This document shows, piece after piece, positions 33,553 to 42,129 of a stretch of DNA of 64,000 bases. The stretch covers positions 49,775 to 113,774 of the forward strand of contig CAWUSW010000005.1 in NCBI GenBank assembly GCA_963925675.1, written 5' to 3'. Position numbers and translations under genes: made by a program. Below the pieces are notes generated by a model that ran no database searches, had not been told where the DNA came from, and saw only the letters and a program-made list of their open reading frames with translations. This DNA comes from Eutrophocola sp963925675. Lineage in GTDB: Bacteria; Pseudomonadota; Gammaproteobacteria; Pseudomonadales; Pseudohongiellaceae. Position 1 is the stretch's first letter. The number at the start of each line of letters is the position of its first letter.

Positions 33553-34599
33553 ATGAAGATATTAATAATCGGTCCTTCCTGGGTAGGGGACATGGTGATG
33601 GCGCAAAGCCTGTTCATCGCTCTTAAAAACAATCATCCTTCTTGTGAAATTCATGTGCTTGCACCACGGTGGTGTAAGGACTTGCTTAATCATATGCCTG
33701 AAGTCAGCCATGCCATTGAAATGACAGTGGCTCATGGTGAGTTCGGTTTGGGAAAACGCAGAGCTCTGGGCAAGAAGCTCAAGCATGAAAAATATGATCA
33801 GGCGATTGTGCTGCCCAATTCTTTTAAATCTGCCCTGATTCCCTGGTTCGCAGATATTCCTGAAAGAACGGGCTGGCGTGGTGAGGCAAGGTCCTGGTTA
33901 CTCAACGATTGCCGCGTGCTGGATAAACTGGCCTACCCGTTAATGGTTGAGCGTTTTATTGCACTGGCAAGCCCTGCCGGCACCCCCTTACCTGATCCGC
34001 TTCCACGTCCTTCACTTGCAGCAAGCAAGTCCACCATTGCTTCACTGCTCGACACGTTGTCACTTAATAACTCAAAGCCGGTGCTTGTACTTTGTCCTGG
34101 TGCAGAATTTGGCGAGGCTAAAAAATGGCCGGCACAAGGGTATGCAGAGGTGGCGAGCCAATGGTTACTTCACGCAAATCAGGAAAAGGGTCAGGTCTGG
34201 ATACTGGGATCAGCCAAGGACAGTATTGATGCACAGACAATTATTCAGTCGATGCTTCAGAAAAACCCTGAGCTTAATCGAGAAGACTGTGTTGACCTTA
34301 CCGGGAAGACATCATTAGCCGATGCCATTGACCTGATGTCTTGCGCGGATCGAGTGATCAGCAATGATTCCGGATTGATGCATATTGCTGCGGCATTGGC
34401 ACGGCCATTGGTGGTGATCTATGGCTCAACTTCACCAGCTTTCACGCCACCGCTTACCGACAATGTAAAAATTGTTTCTCTTGATCTGGAATGCAGCCCC
34501 TGTTTCAAACGAAATTGTCCTCTGGGTCACACCAACTGTTTAAAGCAGTTGCCACCAGAGCGTATTACTCAGTCCCTGCAAGAGTTGAGCTCACTATGA
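33553..34599 (+). CDS. waaF: ADP-heptose:LPS heptosyltransferase II
   Basis: 348 residues from ATG 33553, which gives the usual start MKILIIGPSWVGDMVMAQ; a frame six codons longer has no support. ERTGWRGEARSWLLND and the C-terminal SNDSGLMHIAAAL and LVVIYGSTSPAFTPPL are WaaF marks of this GT9 glycosyltransferase. It adds the second heptose to the LPS inner core at the cytoplasmic face. Its stop overlaps the waaG start by four bases. Confidence 0.95.
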   Translation: MKILIIGPSWVGDMVMAQSLFIALKNNHPSCEIHVLAPRWCKDLLNHMPEVSHAIEMTVAHGEFGLGKRRALGKKLKHEKYDQAIVLPNSFKSALIPWFADIPERTGWRGEARSWLLNDCRVLDKLAYPLMVERFIALASPAGTPLPDPLPRPSLAASKSTIASLLDTLSLNNSKPVLVLCPGAEFGEAKKWPAQGYAEVASQWLLHANQEKGQVWILGSAKDSIDAQTIIQSMLQKNPELNREDCVDLTGKTSLADAIDLMSCADRVISNDSGLMHIAAALARPLVVIYGSTSPAFTPPLTDNVKIVSLDLECSPCFKRNCPLGHTNCLKQLPPERITQSLQELSSL

Positions 34600-35786
34600 A
34601 GGTAGCTCTGGTGTTATTCGACTGGTTTCCTCATGGCGGTTTGCAGCGCGACTGTTTGCGCATTGGGCTTGGCTTGATGAAGCAAGGTGTGGCCGTAGAC
34701 GTGATTTGCATGACCTGGGAAGGCCCTGTACCCGGCGGGATTAAAAGAGTGATGCCTGCTATTTCATCACCCGGCAATACACTCATTGGAAGATTTTTTA
34801 GTAGCAAAGTAGCAAAAAGAAAAGCCTTTGCTCAGTTTGTTGCTCAGCAAAAAGCCAGAGAAAATTATGATGCGGTACTGGGTTTCAACCGGGTCCCGGG
34901 CCTGGATTACTATTTTGCAGCAGATACCTGTTTTGCCTGGAAGGCGACAAGAGAGCGAAACTACTTATACCGCTTGTCATCACGCAGCCGTCAATATCTT
35001 CAATTTGAAAAATCGGTATTTGATGAGCAAAGTAAAGCGAAAATACTCATCCTCTCTCCTGGACAAAAAAATGAATACCTGGCCTGTTATCCAGCCTCAG
35101 CCGGTCGCATTATTGATATCCCGCCAGGCATAGAAAGAAATCGTATGGCTGGCGAAGATGCAGATGATCTTCGGCATTCCCTGCGTCATGAATTTGGTCT
35201 GGCTGATGATCAACTATTAGTCCTGCAGGTAGGTTCTGGCTTTCCCATCAAGGGGGTGGATCGTTCACTAGCAGCATTGTCTTCCTTGCCGGCAGAACTT
35301 AAAAATAAAACCAGGCTGTTTATTATCGGGCGTGATAAATCCGGGCGTTATGAAAAAATGGCACAGCAGCTTGGCATAGCCGCAAACGTTACTTTTTTTA
35401 AAAGCAGGGATGATTTGCCACGATTTTTTCAGGGTGCGGATTTACTCCTTCATCCTTCCTATAAGGAAAGCGCGGGTATGGTAATACTGGAAGCCATAGT
35501 GGCGGGCTTACCGGTACTTACCACAGCGGCGTGTGGTTACGCATTTCATGTAGAACAAGCAAATGCGGGTATCGTTGTGGCTGATCCTTTCAGTCAAAAC
35601 GCCTTGAATCAAAATTTCCGAGCAATGCTGGATAGTGATGAGAAGTCACAGTGGAAGGAGGCAGGCATCCGCTACGGAAAGAATGCGGATTTATATGAGA
35701 TGCCTGAAACAGTAGCATCTTTTATTGCTGAAGATATTGCTGCAAATAATGCTGCCAGGCTGAAAGAGGAATCCCATGCCTCTTGA
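34596..35786 (+). CDS. waaG: LPS core glucosyltransferase, WaaG-type
   Basis: 396 residues from the ATG that overlaps the waaF stop (ATGA). It begins MKVALVLFDWFPHGGLQRDC, contains GFNRVPGLDYYFAADTCF (a WaaG hallmark), and ends with the GT4 donor site ESAGMVILEAIVAGLPVL. It adds the first outer-core hexose to heptose II. The donor is glucose in E. coli; here it is inferred. It overlaps waaP by 11 bases. Confidence 0.93.
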   Translation: MKVALVLFDWFPHGGLQRDCLRIGLGLMKQGVAVDVICMTWEGPVPGGIKRVMPAISSPGNTLIGRFFSSKVAKRKAFAQFVAQQKARENYDAVLGFNRVPGLDYYFAADTCFAWKATRERNYLYRLSSRSRQYLQFEKSVFDEQSKAKILILSPGQKNEYLACYPASAGRIIDIPPGIERNRMAGEDADDLRHSLRHEFGLADDQLLVLQVGSGFPIKGVDRSLAALSSLPAELKNKTRLFIIGRDKSGRYEKMAQQLGIAANVTFFKSRDDLPRFFQGADLLLHPSYKESAGMVILEAIVAGLPVLTTAACGYAFHVEQANAGIVVADPFSQNALNQNFRAMLDSDEKSQWKEAGIRYGKNADLYEMPETVASFIAEDIAANNAARLKEESHAS

Positions 35787-36567
35787 TGAGCTATTTATCA
35801 GGGAAGATTTGCGAGAATTTATTCCCCGTGAAGGGGTTTTTGCTTTTATCGCCAGTCTGGAAGGGGAGGAGTTTCGTGCCCTGGAATCAAGGCGCACTAT
35901 TGCTACAGAATTTGGTGGCAAACGATATTTTGTGAAATATCATCGCGGTATTCCCAGTGCAGAAATTTTTAAAAACCTGGTGCAGCTCAGACTGCCTATA
36001 GTCAGTGCCCGCAACGAATGGCGGGCAATCAGGCGTTTGCATGAACTGGACATTTTGGCGCCACGGATAGCCGCCTATGGGAAACGGGGCTTGTTGCCCC
36101 AAACCTGCGAGTCATTCATTGTTACAGAAGATGTTGGTACGCAATTAAACCTGGAAGATCTGACCCGGGATTGGGGGACTAATCCGCCACCCTTTGCAGA
36201 GAAGCTTGCCTTGCTTGAAGAGGTCGCCGGCATTAGTCGGCTGATGCATAGCCATGGCATTTGCCACCGTGATTTTTATATATGCCATTTTTTGATTAGC
36301 GGGCAGAAAAATTCAACAGGAAAAAAGTTAACGCTAATTGATTTGCATCGTGCACTGCTTAAAAAAAATCTGGCCATGCGATGGGTGATCAAGGATGTTG
36401 GCAGCCTGTACTTTTCTGCCTTGAATCTGGGGCTGACAAAGCGAGATCTGTTACGTTTCATTGGTTTTTATTCGGGCGTATCCCTCAGAACTGCTTTGCT
36501 GGAACAGCAGAGCTTCTGGGATGAAGTGTTGAGTCGCGCAATGAAGTTAAAAAGCAGGCATTCCTGA
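35776..36567 (+). CDS. waaP: LPS core heptose kinase, WaaP-type
   Basis: 263 residues. It has a kinase-like fold with the ATP-binding Lys in GGKRYFVKYHRG, the catalytic loop GICHRDFYICHFL (an intact HRD near residue 162) and the metal Asp in LTLIDLHRAL. WaaP phosphorylates heptose I of the inner core, which strengthens the outer membrane. It is the third gene of the tightly overlapping waaF-waaG-waaP operon and is convergent with the next gene. Confidence 0.93.
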   Translation: MPLDELFIREDLREFIPREGVFAFIASLEGEEFRALESRRTIATEFGGKRYFVKYHRGIPSAEIFKNLVQLRLPIVSARNEWRAIRRLHELDILAPRIAAYGKRGLLPQTCESFIVTEDVGTQLNLEDLTRDWGTNPPPFAEKLALLEEVAGISRLMHSHGICHRDFYICHFLISGQKNSTGKKLTLIDLHRALLKKNLAMRWVIKDVGSLYFSALNLGLTKRDLLRFIGFYSGVSLRTALLEQQSFWDEVLSRAMKLKSRHS

Positions 36568-36589
36568 GGCATTATTAATAAAAGCGTTT

Positions 36590-38113
36590 TCAGTGCTGCA
36601 CTCGATAAATAATAATGGTGTCAGCACGTTCGTTGGCAAATCTGGCAAGCTCTTCGAGTCCGGAACTTTGCGCAATAGCTTGTTGTGTATCGACATCATC
36701 ATGAGACAGGTCAATCACCAGATAATCTTGTAAATTCAGAGATGAAAGACTTTCTGCGGGATCAGGATTGATGGAGTCATATTCCGGGATCAGTCCGCTG
36801 AAATAAGCCACAGCAAAACTGTTTGTTTGAACAGCACTTTCAAGCGCAATATTATCCCGCGCCCAGTTGCTAGCCTCTTTGATATAGTTTTTGGAATAGC
36901 CAAAGCTCACCAGGCTGTCCGCGGCAAAATAAAATACACAAATTCTAAATGTCAGTCTGAATAGATCTTGCCTACCGTTGTGTTGTGCCTGGTTATAAAG
37001 GATTTCAAGTATTAGTGGGCCAAGTGAGAGAAGTAGCAAAGCGGGCATTACGGCATAACGGCTTGTTAAAAACTGCATGATGGAAAGAAAAATAAATAGC
37101 GTAAGCAGAGTGCTTCCCAGAAAAAACCAGCATGGCCACTTACTTTCAGATTGCAAAGTGATTTTCCCGGTAAAAAAACCATAGACCAGAAACAGAGAGA
37201 CAGGAGGGCCAAGTGTCATAAAAACAGTGCTGATAAGCGCGTACAGGTAACCTGCAAACAAAACGATCAGACCCTTGCCAGTAAAGTTTTCTACCTGGTC
37301 AGAGATATGAGCTGAGAGGTTTGTCCCTTGTACAGCGCCTTCCGCCGCGCCGGATAAGGTCCCCGAATATTCTGACAACAATGGCAAGTACCAGCGATAA
37401 GTAAAATTGAACACTTCAAATAAATTAATGCCCGCCAAAGTAAATAGAACAAGCGTAATTAGTGCTACACCAAGTCCGAAAAAAAGCAGCGTAATGAACA
37501 GGCTGGCTCTTTCTTTTATAGAGTGTTTGCCCGGCATAAAAAGGGCGAAAGGAGTGGCGGCCATCAATATGAGCCCATCCAGTCTAAATAATATCGCCGC
37601 GGTCATGGCAAGAGTCCAGCCAAGTGCATGTACCTTGTTTCCGGTTTTATTGAAGCGAATGAACTGGATTAACGCTGTCAGACAAAATGCCCAGTAAGCA
37701 AAATCGCGAACAAGGAAGTAGCGCATTTCGTTAATTGTGGGATAAGCCAGGATGACGACAGCAGCAAAAAATTTTACGGTATTAGTTGGTTTGTATTCCA
37801 TGGCCAGCGTGATAAAGGCATACACCAGTAAGGCATAGGAAAGCATATTCACAAGATGCGCGCTGGTCATCAAACCCAAAGGCAGAATGCTGTTGAGGCA
37901 TGAAATTAAAACTGAATACCAATACCAGCCGTAGGTAACGAGCATGGTATTGAGTCCTTGTTCATTGAAAAATTCTGCGGCTCTGAGGTAGCTAAAGGCA
38001 TCATCATTAGGGATCGGACTATTGGCAATGACGATGAGGGAGAAAAAGCAGCTCAAGGCGATAGCTATGAACCTGAGGTCAATTGTTTGTAAGACTCTGG
38101 ATAGGGGATTCAT
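36590..38113 (-). CDS. GT-C-type membrane glycosyltransferase-like protein
   Basis: 507 residues with about ten to twelve membrane helices. The first periplasmic loop has IPNDDAFSYLRAAEFF, and its paired acidic residues suit the catalytic Asp of GT-C enzymes such as ArnT or PMT. A soluble C-terminal tail (about 410-507) ends in DTIIIYRVQH. It could transfer a polyprenyl-linked sugar to LPS or a protein in the periplasm; the surrounding LPS genes favour LPS. I cannot assign a named member. It is four bases downstream of the acyltransferase fusion on the same strand. Confidence 0.75.
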   Translation of the reverse strand: MNPLSRVLQTIDLRFIAIALSCFFSLIVIANSPIPNDDAFSYLRAAEFFNEQGLNTMLVTYGWYWYSVLISCLNSILPLGLMTSAHLVNMLSYALLVYAFITLAMEYKPTNTVKFFAAVVILAYPTINEMRYFLVRDFAYWAFCLTALIQFIRFNKTGNKVHALGWTLAMTAAILFRLDGLILMAATPFALFMPGKHSIKERASLFITLLFFGLGVALITLVLFTLAGINLFEVFNFTYRWYLPLLSEYSGTLSGAAEGAVQGTNLSAHISDQVENFTGKGLIVLFAGYLYALISTVFMTLGPPVSLFLVYGFFTGKITLQSESKWPCWFFLGSTLLTLFIFLSIMQFLTSRYAVMPALLLLSLGPLILEILYNQAQHNGRQDLFRLTFRICVFYFAADSLVSFGYSKNYIKEASNWARDNIALESAVQTNSFAVAYFSGLIPEYDSINPDPAESLSSLNLQDYLVIDLSHDDVDTQQAIAQSSGLEELARFANERADTIIIYRVQH

Positions 38114-38117
38114 AAGC

Positions 38118-39641
38118 TTAATCTATTCCGTTCACAGACAAGCCTGCAGCTTGCGCATAGTGGCTGAAAAATAAATCGCCTTCAGTTTTCCCCAGATTGA
38201 GGTTCTGTAGCAGTTTTATAACAGTACTGCGTCGATCTTTCAGGCTAATGGATGAGCGGTGAAATACAAAGTCGGTCGGGTCATGTATGGCAAAGGTAGT
38301 GTCGTGCACAATGAAATGATCAGGTCCAGGATTGGTGCAATCAAATCCCTTGTTATGCAGTTGTGCCATGAAAATTGCCAGAGCTTGTAAAGGGAGCTCA
38401 TTCTGTGGAAGTTGGCTGAGTAAGGGGCCTTCCGGCACAAAATAAGTGACTGCTGAAACTTTCAGTCGTGGAATACGAAAAAAATTATCTACGGTGATTG
38501 CGGGTATACCCTGCATGCGTAACTCTTTAGCATGGCGGTCGAATATTTTGGCAGGATGCTTTTGAAATAAGCGATTGCTGATAATCCCTGGATATTGTTT
38601 TAACCACAGCCCACTGGGGAGCTTATAGTCATAAACCTGTTCAAGCTCTGAAACCTGTGTTGCATTGGCAAGCACTTGCTCATATTGAGATTCCGTCAGA
38701 CGGTGGTTTGGCGTCTTGATATTGATATATGGGCTGTTCGGTTTTCCGCCAGGCTGTGTTTTAAAGCGCTTGTGCATCCACAAATACTGGGCAGGATATT
38801 GTCGAATAGCTTTTTCCAGCATTTGATTGATCACTGTTGTATCTTTGAGTTCGTCCTTACAGGGAAAACTATCGGGAAAAGGGATGAACTCAATTTCGTA
38901 TTGACGAGTGCGGTTAATCCTGTGGTGGCGAATAAGAAAAGTAGGAGACTGATTAATTTCAGCAAAACGGCTACCGGCAGTAATTGTTGCGGCTTGCTTG
39001 CCAAAAAATGAGGAATACACAGCATGCTTTGGGCCATAATCCTGGTCTGGAGCATACCAGAGTGTTTTGCCTTGTTTTAAATGCCGAAAAGCCCCGCGGA
39101 TATCATTACGGTCAAAGATGCCTGTACAGTTGGATAATCTGCCTCGCAACATGAAGGCATTAAATAGGGGATTGCCATGAGGGCGATAAGTGGCGGCAAA
39201 AGGATGAAACAGTGATAACAAATAACCGCCGAAATCCAGAGTGGAATAATGTCCACCAATTAGTAAGATTCCTTTGCCTCTGGCCTGGGCCTCTTCCAGT
39301 TTGTCGAGCCCGATCAGAGTGACCTGTTTTTTGAACGGCTCTTTTTTCCTTATCCAGCACGTGACAGTTTCGATCAGTCCTATGCCGTTTTCCAGAAAAC
39401 AGTTTTTAACAAGATTGCTTTTTTCCTGTTCATTGAGCTCGGGAAAACAAAGAGCAATATTGATTTCAGTAATATAGCGGCGCTCTTTTCCCAGCCAATA
39501 CGTGAGCAGGCCCAGCATTTCACCCGTTTTCATACGCACGGTAAAAGGCATCCAGACAATGATCCAGAGCAGGCCCAGCCCAAGCCAGGTTGGCCAGAAT
39601 TTAATGCCTGTAAAGCTTTTAAAAGGAGGTGGTGTTTGCAT
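38118..39641 (-). CDS. lipid A acyltransferase (LpxL-type) fused to a degenerate LPS-kinase-like domain
   Basis: 507 residues. Residues 1 to about 300 form a complete LpxL/HtrB enzyme: an N-terminal membrane helix, the catalytic H-x4-D in GGHYSTLDFGG, and an end QYLWMHKRFKTQPGGKP that matches the usual C-terminus. About 200 further residues resemble the WaaP/InaA kinase fold. They include LWLKQYPG (possible ATP Lys), VTYFVPEGPLL (hinge) and LHNKGFDCTNPGPDHFIV, where HRD would be expected. The catalytic Asp is replaced by Asn near 437, although the metal Asp in IHDPTD stays. It is probably an acyltransferase with a pseudokinase or substrate-binding tail, acting on lipid A at the inner membrane. 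Confidence 0.85.
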   Translation of the reverse strand: MQTPPPFKSFTGIKFWPTWLGLGLLWIIVWMPFTVRMKTGEMLGLLTYWLGKERRYITEINIALCFPELNEQEKSNLVKNCFLENGIGLIETVTCWIRKKEPFKKQVTLIGLDKLEEAQARGKGILLIGGHYSTLDFGGYLLSLFHPFAATYRPHGNPLFNAFMLRGRLSNCTGIFDRNDIRGAFRHLKQGKTLWYAPDQDYGPKHAVYSSFFGKQAATITAGSRFAEINQSPTFLIRHHRINRTRQYEIEFIPFPDSFPCKDELKDTTVINQMLEKAIRQYPAQYLWMHKRFKTQPGGKPNSPYINIKTPNHRLTESQYEQVLANATQVSELEQVYDYKLPSGLWLKQYPGIISNRLFQKHPAKIFDRHAKELRMQGIPAITVDNFFRIPRLKVSAVTYFVPEGPLLSQLPQNELPLQALAIFMAQLHNKGFDCTNPGPDHFIVHDTTFAIHDPTDFVFHRSSISLKDRRSTVIKLLQNLNLGKTEGDLFFSHYAQAAGLSVNGID

Positions 39642-39718
39642 AAATTACTTCAAAAAAATTCCTGTCGCATTGTATCAGAATCAGCAAAAAGCATTGGCTA
39701 TGATATGATTGCAGCCAC

Positions 39719-39735
39719 TTTTAACCGGGTTAAAA
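39719..39735. promoter_or_regulatory. TTTTAACC-G-GGTTAAAA palindrome before hldE
   Basis: A perfect palindrome with eight-base arms around one base ends eight bases before the hldE start and also lies in the divergent region of the acyltransferase fusion. It might be an operator that overlaps the ribosome site. No known regulator can be named from it. Confidence 0.35.
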
Positions 39736-39742
39736 ATACAGT

Positions 39743-41167
39743 ATGAAACTCGATATTCCTAAATTTGATGCAGCGCGGGTGCTGGTGGTCGGTGATGTCA
39801 TGCTTGATCGCTATTGGCATGGAGGCACCTCCAGAATTTCTCCTGAGGCGCCTGTTCCGGTGGTCAAAATCAGCAATGCTGAAGACAGCCCGGGAGGCGC
39901 GGGCAATGTGGCGCTTAATATTGCTGCACTGGGCGCAGCAGCTTCCCTGGTCGGACTGGTGGGTAATGATGAGGCTGGTGAAGAGCTGGAATCCCGCTTG
40001 AGAGCAGCAGGTGTCTTGTGCGAATTTGAAAAAGTATCGGATAAGCCCACTATTATCAAATTAAGAATTATCAGCAGGCATCAGCAATTGATTCGTCTGG
40101 ATTTTGAAGAGCCATTTGATAGTAAAGATGCTGATGCGGTGAACAAAAAAGTATCTGCCTTGCTGGACGATATTGATATCGTGATTGTTTCGGATTACAA
40201 CAAAGGCGCTCTTGCCAGTGTCAGTGGGCTGATAGCCGCTGCTAAAAAAGCCGGCATCAGAATTCTAGTTGATCCGAAAGGGCAGGATTTTTCCAGGTAT
40301 CGCGGGGCAACCCTGTTGACACCAAATCTCAGTGAATTTGAGCAAGTCATGGGTGTTTGTGAAAGTGAAGAAGAATTAGTCGACAAAGGCCGTATCCTGT
40401 TGAAAGAACTGGACCTGGAAGCACTGCTGATTACTCGTGGCGAACATGGAATGAGTCTGATTCGTGCAGATGAACCTGAACTCCATTTTCCTGCCCGCGC
40501 CAGAGATGTATTTGATGTTACCGGTGCCGGCGATACGGTCATATCGGTATTGGGCGCTGCCCTGGCAGCAGGAGCAGATCTACCAGATGCGGTAGCCTTG
40601 TCAAATATTGCCGCTGGTCTGGCCGTTACCCGCTTGGGCACCGTAGCAATTAGTGGTCCTGAATTGCGCAGGGAAGTACAACGGGACGGTGGCTCAGATC
40701 GCGGCGTTATGTCTCAGGAACAACTCGCTCTGGCCGTAGCTGATGCACGCGCACATGGTGAAAAAGTGGCTTTCACCAATGGTTGTTTCGACATCATTCA
40801 TGCAGGTCACGTTGGCTATCTGAAAGATGCGCGACAATGTGGAGACAGGCTTATCGTAGCCATTAATGACGATGATTCTGTTAAACGCCTGAAAGGCGAA
40901 GGGCGACCCATTAATCCAATAGAAAGGCGTATGGCTGTTGTGTCTGGTCTGGAATCGGTTGACTGGGTAGTATCATTTTCTGAAGATACCCCTGAAGCAC
41001 TAATTGGCGATATCAAGCCGGACTGTCTGGTCAAGGGTGGCGACTATGGCGTAGAAGGCGTTGTCGGTGCCGATATCGTCAGTGCTTATGGTGGCGAAGT
41101 CAAAGTCCTTTCATTTTTAGATGACTGCTCTACTTCGGCTATCGTGGAAAAGATAAAAGATAGATAA
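39743..41167 (+). CDS. hldE: bifunctional heptose-7-phosphate kinase / heptose-1-phosphate adenylyltransferase
   Basis: 474 residues. The N-terminal PfkB-type kinase (about 1-315) has GDVMLDRYWHG, SPGGAGNVALN and DVTGAGDTVISVL. The C-terminal nucleotidyltransferase (about 340-474) has FTNGCFDIIHAGHVGYL. Together they make ADP-heptose for the LPS inner core used by waaF. It is transcribed alone, divergent from the acyltransferase fusion. Confidence 0.97.
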   Translation: MKLDIPKFDAARVLVVGDVMLDRYWHGGTSRISPEAPVPVVKISNAEDSPGGAGNVALNIAALGAAASLVGLVGNDEAGEELESRLRAAGVLCEFEKVSDKPTIIKLRIISRHQQLIRLDFEEPFDSKDADAVNKKVSALLDDIDIVIVSDYNKGALASVSGLIAAAKKAGIRILVDPKGQDFSRYRGATLLTPNLSEFEQVMGVCESEEELVDKGRILLKELDLEALLITRGEHGMSLIRADEPELHFPARARDVFDVTGAGDTVISVLGAALAAGADLPDAVALSNIAAGLAVTRLGTVAISGPELRREVQRDGGSDRGVMSQEQLALAVADARAHGEKVAFTNGCFDIIHAGHVGYLKDARQCGDRLIVAINDDDSVKRLKGEGRPINPIERRMAVVSGLESVDWVVSFSEDTPEALIGDIKPDCLVKGGDYGVEGVVGADIVSAYGGEVKVLSFLDDCSTSAIVEKIKDR

Positions 41168-41320
41168 AAGTTTGTAGGAGGGGTTTCAACCCCGAATGAA
41201 GGGATAAAGGATAAAGGATAAACGATAAAGGATAAAAGTGGAAAGAGTGTAGGTCTGATAAGGTCTGCAAGGCCGCCATCCGACATGGCGGACACGGCCC
41301 GCCTGAAAAGTCACATTAAG
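41168..41320. repeat. mosaic intergenic repeat after hldE
   Basis: Modules in order: the hairpin GGGGTTTCAACCCC (41180-41193) inside GTAGGAGGGG...CGAAT, five ATAAAGG words (about 41202-41237), GTGGAAAGAGTG, then a REP-like end with TGATAAGG, GGCCGCCATCCGAC and ATGGCGG (about 41257-41292). Its modules match those at 51.4-51.56 kb with a different arrangement. Confidence 0.8.
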
Positions 41321-41359
41321 CTCGATTCAACTGTTAAAAAAATTCACAAGACCTGACCA

Positions 41360-42127
41360 TCAAAACCCAATCACCCCTTTCGCCAGTCGCACGTTTGCTT
41401 TCAGATGATCAGGGTTGATCGTCCCGACAATCATTGAGCTAATACCTTCATTGGCAAATATCATATTCATACTGTCCTGTATTGAGCCGGCATGGCCGCT
41501 CATCAGGCCTTTTTTCACCAGCACCCCTTTATTGTTGTTCCGGGCAAACTCAAGTACTGCCTGGTCCTGTTGTTCAAGGTTGTAGGTAATCATCACAATG
41601 TCCAGCATAGATGCCGCCAGAATGCCGCCGGAAATTGTTTTAGTGGACATGCCGATGGCCCTGATCATGCCTTGTTGCTGACATTCCTTCAGCGCTTTTA
41701 TGCAGTCGGTGTTATTGAGTATGTCTTCATCGTTGCCATCAGAATGAATCAACACGATATCAAGATAATCTGTTTTCAGTCGCTTCAGGCTTCTTTCGAT
41801 ACTTGAGCGGGTATGGTGTCCACTGAAATCAAAATGGGACTTTCCCTGCTCAAATTCCTCGCCGGTTTTGGTAATTATTACCCAGTCCTCTCTTTTCTCC
41901 AGCAAATTTCCCAGTCGTTGTTCACTGTTGCCATAGGCTGGCGCCGTATCCAGCAGATTAATTCCTTCACTGTGTGCCAGTGACAGCAGTTTTTTGACTT
42001 CCTGGTCATCAGGGATGGTGAAATGCTCGGGATATTTCACGGACTGGTCACGACCCATTTTAACTGTGCCCAGCCCCAGCGCAGATATCTCAAGGTCGGT
42101 TCCCGGAATCGTCCTGACAAATGCCAT
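41360..42127 (-). CDS. aldo/keto reductase
   Basis: 255 residues from ATG 42127; a longer frame would run into the upstream gene. NLLDTAPAYGNSEQRLGNLL holds the catalytic Asp and Tyr, VIITKTGEEF has the Lys, and YLDIVLIHSDG has the His. The size is somewhat below that of full-length family members because the C-terminal cofactor segment is short (SSMIVGTINPDHLKAN). It reduces carbonyls with NADPH in the cytosol; the substrate is unknown. It starts two bases after the upstream FAD-enzyme stop, so the pair is co-transcribed. Confidence 0.88.
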   Translation of the reverse strand: MAFVRTIPGTDLEISALGLGTVKMGRDQSVKYPEHFTIPDDQEVKKLLSLAHSEGINLLDTAPAYGNSEQRLGNLLEKREDWVIITKTGEEFEQGKSHFDFSGHHTRSSIERSLKRLKTDYLDIVLIHSDGNDEDILNNTDCIKALKECQQQGMIRAIGMSTKTISGGILAASMLDIVMITYNLEQQDQAVLEFARNNNKGVLVKKGLMSGHAGSIQDSMNMIFANEGISSMIVGTINPDHLKANVRLAKGVIGF

Positions 42128-42129
42128 GA

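Noticed and set aside
34491..34595. Extended WaaG start inside waaF
   Set aside because: The ATGA overlap at 34596 gives the standard WaaG N-terminus.
41492..41806. + strand frame of 104 codons
   Set aside because: Antisense shadow of the aldo/keto reductase with no family features.
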